A stretch of 64,000 nt of DNA, taken from assembly GCF_003148565.1 (NCBI RefSeq), contig NZ_QGGL01000004.1:1-64000 (forward strand). Reading direction: 5' to 3'. Of the stretch, positions 7,496 through 16,686 are shown in pieces (position 1 is the stretch's first letter; each line of letters begins with the position of its first letter). The position numbers and the translations under genes are program-made. The notes below the pieces were generated by a model, which was not told the origin of the DNA, ran no database searches, and was given only the letters and a program-made list of their open reading frames with translations. Origin of the DNA: Tumebacillus permanentifrigoris. GTDB taxonomy: Bacteria > Bacillota > Bacilli > Tumebacillales > Tumebacillaceae.

Positions 7496-8410
7496 CTAGG
7501 ATTCCCTATAATGCTCCAGTTCTTGCTTGCCCACCAAAACGTTTAGGTGGTGCTTCAGACAGCGGAACTCCTGCGGCAACGGGCCGCCGTATTCGCCGTC
7601 GAGGTTCAATTCCACCAACTCACTGCTTTTCACATGCAGTCGGTCGGTATGGAAGTAGATCACGCGGTCACTGTTCAAATGCTCGCCGCGCAACGCCAGC
7701 GTCGCGAGGCGGATCAACTCCGGCATCTTGCACGGCTTCACGATGATCACATCAAAAACGCCATCGTGGAGGCTGGCGTTAGGCGCCAGTTTTTCAAATC
7801 CACCGATCGAGTTCGAGTTGGCGATCAGGCACAGCATCGCCTTGCCCTCATACGCGAAGTCCGGCGACTCGATGTCGAGCTGGATCGGTTTGAGGAACGG
7901 CAGTTTCTCCAGACCCTTCATATAGTACGCGAGCTGGCCCAGATGCGTCTTGAGCTTGCTCGGCACTTCATAGGTGATCTCCGTCAACCGTCCACAGCCT
8001 GCGATGTTGATAAAATAGCCGTCGCCGACTTGACCGACGTCGAGCGGCATCTGGTTCCCCGACAGGATGATCTCGCAAGCGCTGCGCAAATCTCGCGGCA
8101 GATGCAAGGCTCTCGCGAGGTCATTGGTCGTCCCACCCGGCAGGATGCCGAGCGTCGGGCGATGTTCCATCTGCGACAAACCATTGATCACTTCGTTGAT
8201 CGTGCCATCACCACCGGCGGCAATCACCAGTTCGAAGCCTTCCTCGCAAGCCTGTCGTGCCGCTGTAATGCCGTCATTGGGCCCGTGGGTCATCGAGGTG
8301 GACACTTCGAGTCCGCCCTGCTCCAAATAATCGAGGATGTGCGGGACCGAGTTGAGCAAGGCTTCCTTGCCCGCGGAAGGGTTGTATATCAATCGTGCTC
8401 GTGGTCGCAT
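7496..8410 (-). CDS. dgkB: Diacylglycerol kinase, DgkB/YegS family
   Basis: 304 residues from the ATG at 8410, which has a perfect AGGAGGTG ribosome site. The open frame runs further upstream but only through the gatB terminator. The catalytic-domain motif VIAAGGDGTINEVINGL is the nucleotide-binding GGDGT of the DAGK/NAD-kinase-like fold, preceded by LIYNPSAGK, with PGGTTNDLARAL after it. DgkB recycles diacylglycerol from lipoteichoic acid synthesis to phosphatidic acid at the membrane and is essential in Bacillus subtilis. It lies downstream of the gatCAB terminator and probably heads its own unit with the cyclodeaminase-like gene and rlmCD. Confidence 0.92.
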   Translation of the reverse strand: MRPRARLIYNPSAGKEALLNSVPHILDYLEQGGLEVSTSMTHGPNDGITAARQACEEGFELVIAAGGDGTINEVINGLSQMEHRPTLGILPGGTTNDLARALHLPRDLRSACEIILSGNQMPLDVGQVGDGYFINIAGCGRLTEITYEVPSKLKTHLGQLAYYMKGLEKLPFLKPIQLDIESPDFAYEGKAMLCLIANSNSIGGFEKLAPNASLHDGVFDVIIVKPCKMPELIRLATLALRGEHLNSDRVIYFHTDRLHVKSSELVELNLDGEYGGPLPQEFRCLKHHLNVLVGKQELEHYRES

Positions 8411-8441
8411 GATGCGACACCTCCTGCTGTTAGACCGTAAC

Positions 8442-8468
8442 AAAACCCCAAGCCAGGCTTGGGGTTTT
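8442..8468 (-). terminator. Terminator of gatCAB
   Basis: AAAACCCCAAGCC and GGCTTGGGGTTTT form a near-perfect hairpin, 8 bases after the gatB stop on the minus strand. Confidence 0.85.
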
Positions 8469-8476
8469 ATGTACAA

Positions 8477-9925
8477 TTAGGCGTTCAGACTTTCGAGGAT
8501 CAGCTTGTTGACGAGGCCAGGATTTCCCTTGCCTTTGGTCGCTTTCATGACTTGACCGACCAGTGCGCCGAGCGCGCGTTCCTTGCCTGCCTTGTAGTCC
8601 TCAACCGATTTCGGGTTGTTGGCGATGACTTCTCCGATGATCTTGAGCAGTTCGCCCTCGTCGGAGATCTGCACGAGACCTTTTTCTGCGACGATCGCTT
8701 GCGGGTCTTTGCCCGTCTGCAACATGTCTTTGAAAACGTCCTTGGCGATCTTGTTCGAGATCTGGCCTTCCTCGATCATCTTGATCATCGCGCCAAGTTG
8801 TTCCGGCTTGACCGGTACGTCGGTGATCTCCAAGTTGTTCGAGTTCAGGTAGCCGAGCACATCGCCCATGATCCAGTTCGAAACGGTCTTCGCATCAGCA
8901 CCCGTCGCCACGCTCGCTTCAAAAAACTCCGCGACACGCTTGGAAGCGGTCAGAACTTCGACATCGTGGGAGGGCAGGCTGAACTCGCTGATGTAGCGAG
9001 CCTTCCGCTCGGCCGGCAGTTCCGGGATCGTCGCCCGCACGCTGGCAATCCATGCATCGTCGATCTCCAGTTGCACGAGGTCCGGTTCCGTGAAGTAGCG
9101 GTAGTCGTGCGCGTCTTCCTTGGAACGCATGACGACCGTCTTGCTCGCCGCATCGTCCCAACGCAGGGTCGCTTGTTGGATCTCGGTGCCGGAATCGATC
9201 AGCGCTTCCTGGGCTTGTTGCTCGAACTCCAGCGCTTTTTTGACGTTGGTGAAGGAGTTCATGTTTTTCAACTCGCGCTTGGTGCCAAACTTCTCCCGAC
9301 CCCACGGACGGAGCGAGATGTTCGCGTCACAACGCAGCGAGCCTTCCTCCATCTTGCAGTCGGAGATTTCGCAGTATTGCATGATCGCTTTCAGTTTTTC
9401 CAGGTAGGCCTTCGCTTCATTCGGCGTGCGAATGTCTGGCTCCGAGACGATCTCGATCAGTGGCACACCCGCACGGTTAAAGTCGACGAGCGTGGAAGAG
9501 CCATCCTCCGCATGGGTGGATTTCCCAGCATCTTCCTCCATGTGGACACGATTGACGCCGATACGCTTGGTATACCCGTCCACTTCGATCTCCACCCAGC
9601 CGTGTTGACCAATCGGCTTGTCGAATTGCGAGATCTGATACGCATCCGGAGAGTCCGGGTAGAAATAGTTCTTGCGGTCAAACTTCGAATCTTGGGTGAT
9701 CGTGCAGTTCAGGGCGAGGGAAGCCTTCATCGCTTTGTTCAGAACTTCACGGTTCAGCACAGGGAGCACGCCCGGATGTCCGAGGCAGATCGGGCAGACG
9801 TTGGTGTTCGGAGGCACGCCAAACTCCGCCGAACAGCCGCAGAAAATCTTCGAACGCGTGTTCATCTCGACGTGGACTTCTAGCCCGATAATGGTTTCGT
9901 ACTTTGCCTTCGAGGCGGTCGTCAT
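8477..9925 (-). CDS. gatB: Aspartyl/glutamyl-tRNA(Asn/Gln) amidotransferase subunit B
   Basis: 482 residues, full length. The start [20 protein letters not shown] and the internal [20 protein letters not shown] and [18 protein letters not shown] are hallmark GatB stretches. The C-terminal helical/YqeY-like domain ends [17 protein letters not shown]. GatB is the kinase/tRNA-binding subunit that activates misacylated Glu-tRNA(Gln) or Asp-tRNA(Asn) for amidation with ammonia from GatA. It is the last gene of gatC-gatA-gatB, 15 bases after gatA, and is followed directly by a strong terminator. Confidence 0.97.
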   Translation of the reverse strand: MTTASKAKYETIIGLEVHVEMNTRSKIFCGCSAEFGVPPNTNVCPICLGHPGVLPVLNREVLNKAMKASLALNCTITQDSKFDRKNYFYPDSPDAYQISQFDKPIGQHGWVEIEVDGYTKRIGVNRVHMEEDAGKSTHAEDGSSTLVDFNRAGVPLIEIVSEPDIRTPNEAKAYLEKLKAIMQYCEISDCKMEEGSLRCDANISLRPWGREKFGTKRELKNMNSFTNVKKALEFEQQAQEALIDSGTEIQQATLRWDDAASKTVVMRSKEDAHDYRYFTEPDLVQLEIDDAWIASVRATIPELPAERKARYISEFSLPSHDVEVLTASKRVAEFFEASVATGADAKTVSNWIMGDVLGYLNSNNLEITDVPVKPEQLGAMIKMIEEGQISNKIAKDVFKDMLQTGKDPQAIVAEKGLVQISDEGELLKIIGEVIANNPKSVEDYKAGKERALGALVGQVMKATKGKGNPGLVNKLILESLNA

Positions 9926-9940
9926 CTCTCGCTTCCCTCC

Positions 9941-11383
9941 TTACAGGTTCGCGCGCGCGGTAAAGCTCTTCGCTTGCTCGAAAGCATGTGCGACGCGCAG
10001 CAGCGTGGATTCATCAAACGCCTTGCCGATAAATTGCACACCGACCGGGAGTCCGTTCGACAGACCGCACGGCACGGAGATCGCCGGAATGCCTGCGAGG
10101 TTGACCGGGATGGTGTAGATGTCATTCAGGTACATGGTGACCGGGTCGTCCGACTTTTTCCCCAGCTCAAACGCAGTGGTCGGAGCGGTCGGGGAGAGGA
10201 TGACATCGTAGTTTTCAAACACTTGGTCAAAGTCTTGCTTGATCAACGTGCGGACTTTCTGCGCCCGCAGGTAGTAAGCATCGTAATAACCGGAGGACAG
10301 CGCGTAGGTGCCGAGCATGATACGGCGTTGAACTTCCTCACCGAAACCTTCTGCACGGGTGCGCTTGTACATGTCGATCAGGTTCTCGCCTTCCACGCGC
10401 AGGCCATAGCGAACGCCGTCAAAGCGAGCAAGGTTCGAGGAAGCCTCAGCCGGTGCCAGCAGGTAGTAGCTCGCCAACGCGTACTTGGAGTTCGGGAGCG
10501 AGACTTCGCCCACGGTTGCCCCCAAGCGTTCGAGGGTCTTGATCACGTCTGCGATCTGTTCACGCACGCCTGCATCCATGCCTTCACCGAAGTATTCCTT
10601 CGGGAGACCGATGCGCAGGCCTTTGATGTCGCCCGTCAGCGCGGCGAGGTAGTCTGGGATCGCGAGGTTTGCCGAGGTCGAGTCGAGTTTGTCATGCCCT
10701 GCGATCGCTTGCAGGACGATGGCGTTGTCCTCGACCGTTTGTGTAAACGGGCCGATCTGGTCGAGCGAGGACGCATATGCCACGAGACCAAATCGCGACA
10801 CGAGGCCATAGGTCGGCTTCAGGCCGACGACGCCGCAGTAGGAAGCCGGTTGGCGAATCGAACCGCCGGTGTCAGAACCGAGCGAGAACAGAACTTGTCC
10901 AGCCGCAACCGATGCTGCCGAACCAGACGACGAACCGCCCGGCACGCGGGTGAGATCCCACGGGTTGTGCGTGGGGAAAAACCCGGAGTTTTCGCCGGAG
11001 GAGCCCATCGCGAACTCATCCATGTTGGTTTTGCCCACCGTGACGGCGCCGAGGTCGTTGAGTTTGGTGACGACGGTCGCATCGTAGGCGGACTTGTAGT
11101 TGGCGAGAATTTTGGAGGCACAGGTGGTCGGCAGTCCTTTGGTGCTCATGTTGTCCTTGAGCGCACCGGGGATGCCGTAGAGCAGACCTGCGTCAGCCGG
11201 AACATCGTCCAGTTGCTTGGCGCGGGCAAGCGCTTCGTCACCGTGGACGGAGAGGAATGCTTTTACTCTTTCATCGGTGGCCGAGATGCGCTCCAACGAG
11301 GCGCTGACCAACTCGGACGGCTTGATTTCCTTGGTTTGAATCTTCGTATGTAAGTCGCGAATACTCGCGTTCAAGAGCGACAT
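9941..11383 (-). CDS. gatA: Aspartyl/glutamyl-tRNA(Asn/Gln) amidotransferase subunit A
   Basis: 480 residues. It shows the amidase-signature region with [11 protein letters not shown] (catalytic lysine), [16 protein letters not shown] and [23 protein letters not shown] (catalytic serines). It hydrolyses glutamine and delivers ammonia to GatB. AGGGAT is the ribosome site, and only 2 bases separate it from gatC, so translation is likely coupled. Nothing unusual is seen in length or motifs. Confidence 0.97.
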   Translation of the reverse strand: MSLLNASIRDLHTKIQTKEIKPSELVSASLERISATDERVKAFLSVHGDEALARAKQLDDVPADAGLLYGIPGALKDNMSTKGLPTTCASKILANYKSAYDATVVTKLNDLGAVTVGKTNMDEFAMGSSGENSGFFPTHNPWDLTRVPGGSSSGSAASVAAGQVLFSLGSDTGGSIRQPASYCGVVGLKPTYGLVSRFGLVAYASSLDQIGPFTQTVEDNAIVLQAIAGHDKLDSTSANLAIPDYLAALTGDIKGLRIGLPKEYFGEGMDAGVREQIADVIKTLERLGATVGEVSLPNSKYALASYYLLAPAEASSNLARFDGVRYGLRVEGENLIDMYKRTRAEGFGEEVQRRIMLGTYALSSGYYDAYYLRAQKVRTLIKQDFDQVFENYDVILSPTAPTTAFELGKKSDDPVTMYLNDIYTIPVNLAGIPAISVPCGLSNGLPVGVQFIGKAFDESTLLRVAHAFEQAKSFTARANL

Positions 11384-11385
11384 CC

Positions 11386-11676
11386 TTATCCCTCCATGAC
11401 GGCCGGTACTTTGAACTGGCCGCTTTCCTGATCAGGTGCGTGGGACAGTGCTTCATGCTGCGTCAGCCACGTGCTGGCCTCGTCCTCGCGCAATACGTTT
11501 TTCAACGGCATCGAGTGCGTGGTGGGCGCGACGTTCTCCACGTCCAGCTCTTGCAGTTCATTCGCAAAATTGAGGATCTTGCCGAGCGAGTCGGCCATCT
11601 TGACTTTCTGCTCGTCCGACAAAATGAGGCGGGACAGGTTGGCGATATGTTCGACGTCCTTGACCGTAATGCTCAT
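11386..11676 (-). CDS. gatC: Aspartyl/glutamyl-tRNA(Asn/Gln) amidotransferase subunit C
   Basis: 96 residues starting [20 protein letters not shown], the classic GatC helix, and ending with a proline-rich wrapping tail ([11 protein letters not shown]). It stabilises the GatA-GatB interface. It is first in the gatCAB operon, with GGAGGTG before the start. A perfect TATAAT on the minus strand at 11744-11749 is a plausible -10 box, though its -35 is weak. Confidence 0.95.
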   Translation of the reverse strand: MSITVKDVEHIANLSRLILSDEQKVKMADSLGKILNFANELQELDVENVAPTTHSMPLKNVLREDEASTWLTQHEALSHAPDQESGQFKVPAVMEG

Positions 11677-11803
11677 GAGTACACCTCCATATATAAAAAC
11701 CTTTTCTCAAAAAGGAAACGCAAGCAGTTCATATCATCTCACAATTATACCTCAAGTCGGTTGTGCATTTCCACTCATTGCCGTATCCGTTCGAAAGTCA
11801 TGA

Positions 11804-11853
11804 AAAGACCCCATTCGCGAGGAAGACACTTCCCTACCGAATGGGGGCCTTTC
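11804..11853 (-). terminator. Terminator downstream of the FG-GAP-like gene
   Basis: CCCCATTCG and CGAATGGGG form the stem with a central hairpin-prone loop, and TCTTTTC follows on the minus strand. It lies 32 bases past the stop of the 11885-12973 gene. Confidence 0.75.
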
Positions 11854-11884
11854 CTATTTAACATCACTCGTCTAATCCCAACTT

Positions 11885-12973
11885 CTACACCTGTACGACT
11901 CGCGTAAGTTTCCAGTCGCTCCACTTGTCGGGGTGATGAGCGAACTCGAGGAGGAGCTTTTTCTCCCGATCATAGTAGTTCGGGTAGACCCACTCGTAGA
12001 CAGCGGCGTGGAGGGTGGTTTTCTTCACGGGGCCGAGGTGGTGGGCGTAGAAGGGGCCGAGCGTTTGCAGGATCGGTTTCAACGACGTCCCGCGCGCGAG
12101 GTATAACTCCGCGCCTTTGTCATCCTGCAATTCCAGCGCGGTCAAAAACGCCTCCGCCGTCTCTTCGAGCGACTCCGCCCGTTGCAAAAACTGCTCCTCC
12201 GCCGCCCGCACAGGAACGAAGACCGCAGACTCCCCCGGTTGGCGGGTGTAGCGCAAGTACTCGGTCACCACGCGATACGGCGACTTGCGGGTGCGTTCAA
12301 AAAGGACGTCAGCCGCGCCGATGCGCTTGACGCCCGTCAAGCCGTTGAAGCTGTCGATCGAACCGTCGGGTGACTCCCACAGCATCATCTTGGCAGCTTG
12401 TAGCGAGTCCTGCTCCTCAGGATCTGTCCAGAAGACCATCACATCAGGCCGCCCATCACGGTTGACATCCGCGATGGAGAGCCGTAGGTTCGGATCGGGA
12501 AAAACGCCTTCGTAGGCGATCGCCCCGTCGGCGAGGCGGATGCGGATGTGACCGCTTTTGTTGCTGGCGAAGGTTTCGACGCTGTCGAGGCGCCCGTCTT
12601 TGTCGAGGTCGATCGATTCGACTTGGACGAGGTGTGGCAGGGTTTCCAAGTTGCGGGTCGGGGCATCCGCTTTCGGGTAGCGGTAATGCAATTCGATGCG
12701 CGACCCGGAGCGGCGCAGGTGCAGAGACTCATCTGGCTCCACGATGGGGGCAACCACCTCGCCGTTGCGAATATGCAGGACGCGTGCGATCGGGATCGGG
12801 TAGACATCACCGCCAGGGTCGGCTTGCAAGGGCGTGAATTCAGCGAGGACGTAGTACTCGCCATGATCAGGCACGGTGAAGGAGATCGGACGGCTCTCGA
12901 CGATGCCCAACCACTTGCCATTGACGCTTGCAGAAGCCCCGTAGAGATTGTCGGGCATGATGGTAAATTCCAT
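11885..12973 (-). CDS. FG-GAP/VCBS-like repeat protein of unknown function
   Basis: 362 residues without signal peptide. Central repeats SIDLDKDGRLDSVETF (about 118) and ADVNRDGRPDVMVFW (about 168) are FG-GAP/EF-type calcium-binding turns, DxDxDGxxD. An N-terminal beta-rich part (ASASVNGKWLGIVES, PDHGEYYVLAEF) looks immunoglobulin-like, and the C-terminal part resembles DUF4878/NTF2-type domains (SLEETAEAFLTALELQDDKG). GAGGTGA precedes the ATG. It is monocistronic between the gat operon and the ATPase/PIN pair. Function is not known to me; cytosolic FG-GAP proteins in Bacillota are mostly uncharacterised. Confidence 0.65.
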   Translation of the reverse strand: MEFTIMPDNLYGASASVNGKWLGIVESRPISFTVPDHGEYYVLAEFTPLQADPGGDVYPIPIARVLHIRNGEVVAPIVEPDESLHLRRSGSRIELHYRYPKADAPTRNLETLPHLVQVESIDLDKDGRLDSVETFASNKSGHIRIRLADGAIAYEGVFPDPNLRLSIADVNRDGRPDVMVFWTDPEEQDSLQAAKMMLWESPDGSIDSFNGLTGVKRIGAADVLFERTRKSPYRVVTEYLRYTRQPGESAVFVPVRAAEEQFLQRAESLEETAEAFLTALELQDDKGAELYLARGTSLKPILQTLGPFYAHHLGPVKKTTLHAAVYEWVYPNYYDREKKLLLEFAHHPDKWSDWKLTRVVQV

Positions 12974-13021
12974 AGGCGTTCACCTCACAGTTTCACGGTT
13001 CAGTGTATGCTGGGGGAATAA

Positions 13022-13048
13022 AAAAGCACCCGTATTGGCGGGTGCTTT
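13022..13048 (-). terminator. Terminator of the ATPase-PIN pair
   Basis: AAAGCACCCG and CGGGTGCTTT pair around a 6-base loop with a T-run on the minus strand. It overlaps the stop codon of the PIN gene. Confidence 0.8.
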
Positions 13049-13577
13049 AGCGTCTGCGACGCGGGGTATTTTGAGTGAGTTGTTGTTGAGTTTCGGTGGT
13101 GGGTTCGTAGGCTTTGAGACCCGCATCACCAGTGAAGATTTCGACGTGATAGCGAGCTTTTGCGTAGTGATCGGCTACGGCGGTGATGGTGGCATCACCA
13201 ATCGAGATGCTCTGGCTCGCCATCATGGGGAGTTTTTCAGCAAGTTGTTTAAGACCTTCTGTCCCCCAAAGGATGGATTGGTCAGTGAATGCCGCCCAAG
13301 GAGAGAGCCCGTCAGCCGCCTTCATCATGAGCTCTGCCAGCCCTTTGGCGATGTTGTAACGATCACCACCTGCTGATTGAGCGATGTGATTGCCCGTCTC
13401 CAGTATCGTGGCAAGTGGAAGGACGAGAGTAGTGCTGCCCGTGCGGAGTTCCTGTTGAATCTTCTCGTCGACGCGCGGGTAATCCCATTTGTCCTCCGTC
13501 GTTCCACATGTTTCTTTGCCAGGTACTCGGAGCCAACAACAGAGCATGGAGGTGTCGATGACGAGGACTTTACTCAT
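13047..13577 (-). CDS. PIN-domain protein, putative ribonuclease partner of the upstream ATPase
   Basis: 176 residues from the ATG at 13577, which sits inside the last codons of the ATPase gene (8-base overlap, ATGAGTAA), so expression is coupled. PIN-fold landmarks are in order: VLVIDTS (D8), ILETGNHI (E60), SIGDATITAVADHY (D128) and IFTGDAGLKAY (D151). These four acidic residues form the usual metal-binding nuclease site of PIN domains. It is larger than a VapC toxin, with an insert around residues 85-120 (ADGLSPWAAFTDQSILWGTE). The C-terminus is basic (TPRRRR). A role as the nuclease of a two-gene defence or stress module is inference. It is not a recognised named system. Confidence 0.72.
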   Translation of the reverse strand: MSKVLVIDTSMLCCWLRVPGKETCGTTEDKWDYPRVDEKIQQELRTGSTTLVLPLATILETGNHIAQSAGGDRYNIAKGLAELMMKAADGLSPWAAFTDQSILWGTEGLKQLAEKLPMMASQSISIGDATITAVADHYAKARYHVEIFTGDAGLKAYEPTTETQQQLTQNTPRRRR

Positions 13578-14796
13578 GATCTTTTGGCCCCTGCCCTTCT
13601 GCGAGGCTTTTTTCAATTTCACCTTTGGTAACAATTTTGCCAATTGGACCTGAGGCGAGGAGTTTGGGCAGGTTCTGGATGTCTTCAAGCAGGGTGAGTT
13701 GCGACTCGCCGGACTGTGGCGAACGGTGTGCTACAACGACGAATGGCACCATTTCTGGGCCGAGTGCGTCGAGGAGGGCCGGATTGTGGGTGGTGACGAG
13801 GACGTCGATGTTGCGTTCGGAGCCGATTTTTTTGAGCAAGTCTAAGAGCAGATTCGCACGTGAGGGGTGTAGACCATTGTCCACTTCCTCGATAATAATG
13901 GTACTCCCTTCTGGGCGCGTGAGAAGCGCGGTCAAAATAGCGATAAAACGTAAGGTCCCATCCGACATGCCGGATGCATCGACGAGGAGCGGAGGTTGAC
14001 CATCTAACCACTCTTCCTCGCAATACAACATTGCGTCTTTTTTTAAGCGACCTACTGGTTCAGCGAAAACATTTCTAATATCTCGTTCTGGGAGTTGTCT
14101 TACAAATTTCGTTAAACTTTGCTCGACGCTAAGTTTCTCCACAAGTCCTAGTCCAGAAAGGATACCAGCTAGATTTGAGGCATCTTTGCTTAACCTGTCA
14201 GAAATTGGAGAATAATCCCTCATACCCGCAGGAACAGGATCTAAAATAAATATACTTTTTACAAAATGTTTGAATCTATCTGTTATCTCGACATGAAATT
14301 CTGTTTCATGTTCTATATGTGATACTAATGATTGATCTGGTCTGAAACTATGATTCAATTTTTTTATCGCATTTTTGAAATAATTCAAGTTATAAATTTC
14401 CGTTTTGCTTATTGTTTCTCCTGTTTCACTGTATCGAACTACTGTGAGGTTTTCTTCTTCAAAAAAAGGACGTGCTATTTCCGAAGTATTCACAGTCATT
14501 GAATATAGAATTTCAACATCCTTCTCAAATTGTACTACAACCTCGATCGTAAACCCTTCTTCAGGCTTAAGTGTTGCCCATTCAATGCCTCCACGAACCC
14601 CATTGCTTTTTGCATCCCCGTGAAGGACGTGAGAAATAGTAAAACCATTCATAATTCCAATCAAAAACTCAATCCCATCCAACGCATTCGATTTCCCGCT
14701 GGCATTGGCCCCGATGAGCACGGTCAGTGGATCGAAGTACAATGTCGCGTCCCGGAAACTTTTCCAGTTCTTAAACCGTATCTTTTTTAGCATCAT
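13570..14796 (-). CDS. AAA15/RloA-like ABC-type ATPase paired with a PIN protein
   Basis: 408 residues starting MMLKKIRFKNWKSF, typical of SMC/RecF-like AAA15 ATPases. It has Walker A GANASGKS (29-36), signature SGMSDGT (275-281), Walker B TIIIEEVD (299-306) and H-loop TTHNPA (335-340). The middle part (residues about 47-255, roughly 14031-14655) is visibly AT-rich while both conserved ends have the GC-rich host composition. Related ATPases act in RloA/AbiL, Septu and similar anti-phage modules, controlling a nuclease partner. Here the partner is the overlapping PIN gene. Biological activity is inferred from architecture. Confidence 0.8.
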   Translation of the reverse strand: MMLKKIRFKNWKSFRDATLYFDPLTVLIGANASGKSNALDGIEFLIGIMNGFTISHVLHGDAKSNGVRGGIEWATLKPEEGFTIEVVVQFEKDVEILYSMTVNTSEIARPFFEEENLTVVRYSETGETISKTEIYNLNYFKNAIKKLNHSFRPDQSLVSHIEHETEFHVEITDRFKHFVKSIFILDPVPAGMRDYSPISDRLSKDASNLAGILSGLGLVEKLSVEQSLTKFVRQLPERDIRNVFAEPVGRLKKDAMLYCEEEWLDGQPPLLVDASGMSDGTLRFIAILTALLTRPEGSTIIIEEVDNGLHPSRANLLLDLLKKIGSERNIDVLVTTHNPALLDALGPEMVPFVVVAHRSPQSGESQLTLLEDIQNLPKLLASGPIGKIVTKGEIEKSLAEGQGPKDHE

Positions 14797-14872
14797 GTAT
14801 CGCTCCCGTTCTTGTTCTCGCTCTATCCTATTACTTTCCGTTTCCCAATGCTAAAATCCTCCACAATAGAAA

Positions 14873-14899
14873 AAAGCTCAACGCAGGTACGCGTTGAGC
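14873..14899 (-). terminator. Terminator at the end of the cobalamin operon
   Basis: GCTCAACGC and GCGTTGAGC with a 6-base loop, followed by TTTTTTC on the minus strand, 4 bases after the cobA stop. Confidence 0.85.
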
Positions 14900-14903
14900 A
14901 GAA

Positions 14904-15653
14904 TTAGTTCGCATCAAACCACCGGATCTTCTCGCGGACGTTCACGACTTCTCCGACCAAGATGATCGAGGGATTGGCGATCTCTTGCTCCCGAGCGATC
15001 TCGACGATCGTCGTCAGGGTTCCGACCACCGTGCGTTGTTCGGGCATCGTGCCCCAGTGGATGATCGCAACCGGCGTCTCTGGGTCGCGTCCGTGCAGGA
15101 TCAACTGCTCGCAGATCAGCGGCAGGTTTTTGACCCCGAGGTAGAACGCGATGGTATCGACAGCGGTCGAAATCTTGTCCCAGCGGATGCTCGATTGCTC
15201 CTTGCCCGGGCATTCGTGTCCAGCGACCACGGCAAATGAGGACGCCACATGTCGTTGTGTCACCGGAATTCCGGCATAGGCTGCCGCGGCAATCCCTGCT
15301 GTCACACCGGGCACCACTTCAAAGGCGATGCCATGCTCCGCCAACTCCGCCGCTTCCTCACCCCCGCGTCCGAATACGAACGGGTCTCCACCCTTCAAGC
15401 GCGTGACGGTCTTGCCGTCGAGCGCTTTTTGCACGAGCAGGGCATTGATCTCCTCCTGCGGAAGCGAGTGGCGGTCAGGCAGTTTGCCGACGTAGAGTAG
15501 TTCGGCGTCGGGTCTTGCGTATTCCAAGAGCAACGGATTCGCCAGTCGATCATAGGCGATCACGTCCGCCTCGCGAATGCATTCCACACCGCGCACCGTG
15601 ATCAATTTCGGATCGCCAGGGCCGGCACCTACCAAGTATACTTTTCCTGCCAT
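14904..15653 (-). CDS. cobA: Uroporphyrinogen-III C-methyltransferase
   Basis: 249 residues, single-domain (no CysG or HemD fusion). Motifs are KVYLVGAGPGDPKLITVRG, GGDPFVFGRGGEE and PGVTAGIAAAAYAGIPVTQR, diagnostic of SUMT. It transfers two methyl groups from SAM to uroporphyrinogen III, giving precorrin-2, the entry point for cobalamin and siroheme. It is the last gene of the 19-gene operon, 34 bases after cbiB, with its own ribosome site. The precorrin-2 dehydrogenase needed before cobalt insertion is not in this window. Confidence 0.95.
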   Translation of the reverse strand: MAGKVYLVGAGPGDPKLITVRGVECIREADVIAYDRLANPLLLEYARPDAELLYVGKLPDRHSLPQEEINALLVQKALDGKTVTRLKGGDPFVFGRGGEEAAELAEHGIAFEVVPGVTAGIAAAAYAGIPVTQRHVASSFAVVAGHECPGKEQSSIRWDKISTAVDTIAFYLGVKNLPLICEQLILHGRDPETPVAIIHWGTMPEQRTVVGTLTTIVEIAREQEIANPSIILVGEVVNVREKIRWFDAN

Positions 15654-15687
15654 CAGGTTCGCACTCCTTTTCTATCTCCGTAATCTA

Positions 15688-16686
15688 CTAGAGAAGTGCC
15701 TTCACCGCGAGCAACGCGATCAGGTACAGCGCCGTGGACAGGTAGAGCAGACGTATCGTCTGCAAGATATGCCCCGCCGTCGTCGCTTCGATTCGATCGC
15801 CCATGTGCGCACGAAACGAGGCGACACCTCCGTAGGTGTTGTGTCCTCCAAGTTGAATGTTCAGCGCCCCCGCAACCGCCGCCTCCGCGATCCCGCTGTT
15901 CGGGCTCGGATGCACGCTGGCGTCACGACGGGCCATTAACCAAGTATTCCTACCATTATACTTGAGGATAAACGAAGAGACAACGAGAAAGGGCAAAGTC
16001 AAACGGGCGGGCACATAATTGGCGAGATCGTCGAGTCGCGCAGAAGCCCAGCCGAGATGCAGATACTTTTCGTTTTTGTAGCCGATCATCGAGTCGAGCG
16101 TGTTGACGGCGCGGTACGCCATCGCCAACGGTGCCCCGCCGAGCAGCGCGTAGAGCAGCGGCGAGGTGACCGCGTCCACGATGTTTTCCGCGACCGTTTC
16201 GATGCCGCCACGGGAGATCTCTCCCGCATCGAGCTGATCTGTGTCACGCCCGACGATCCACGAGAGGCGTTGGCGAGCAAGTGGCATGTCGCCCGCTCGC
16301 AAAGCCTCGTAGACGCCACGCCCAGCTTGCGCGAGCCCCTTGGTGGCGATGGTGGTCGAGATCAGCCAAACTTCCAGCGCATAGGCGAGCCAGTTCGAGA
16401 CGAGGGCTACGAGGTGCAGCAACTCGAACGTCACGAGGTAGGTGCCGCCGACGATCAGCAGGGGGAACAGGCAGCCTTTGAGTCGAGCCACGAGTTTGCT
16501 GTCGGCAGGGCGGCGCACCAACCGGTCGAGGCGGGAGATGAACGTCCCGATGATCACGACCGGATGCGGCAACCAGCGCGGGTCGCCAACGAGGAGGTCG
16601 ACGAGATAGGCGAGCAAGACGACCGTGAGGGGGATCAGCGTGATCCCGCTCGCGAAAAGCTGTGGGTCCGAGTACCCGCTACTCAT
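15688..16686 (-). CDS. cbiB: Adenosylcobinamide-phosphate synthase
   Basis: 332 residues, membrane protein with several hydrophobic segments. Typical CbiB stretches are AYLVDLLVGDPRWLPHPVV near the N-terminus, GRDTDQLDAGEISRGGIETV and MIGYKNEKYLHLGWASARLD. It joins aminopropanol (or its phosphate) to adenosylcobyric acid through an amide bond. It overlaps cbiZ by 8 bases. The aminopropanol phosphate would come from CobD in the same operon. Confidence 0.95.
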   Translation of the reverse strand: MSSGYSDPQLFASGITLIPLTVVLLAYLVDLLVGDPRWLPHPVVIIGTFISRLDRLVRRPADSKLVARLKGCLFPLLIVGGTYLVTFELLHLVALVSNWLAYALEVWLISTTIATKGLAQAGRGVYEALRAGDMPLARQRLSWIVGRDTDQLDAGEISRGGIETVAENIVDAVTSPLLYALLGGAPLAMAYRAVNTLDSMIGYKNEKYLHLGWASARLDDLANYVPARLTLPFLVVSSFILKYNGRNTWLMARRDASVHPSPNSGIAEAAVAGALNIQLGGHNTYGGVASFRAHMGDRIEATTAGHILQTIRLLYLSTALYLIALLAVKALL

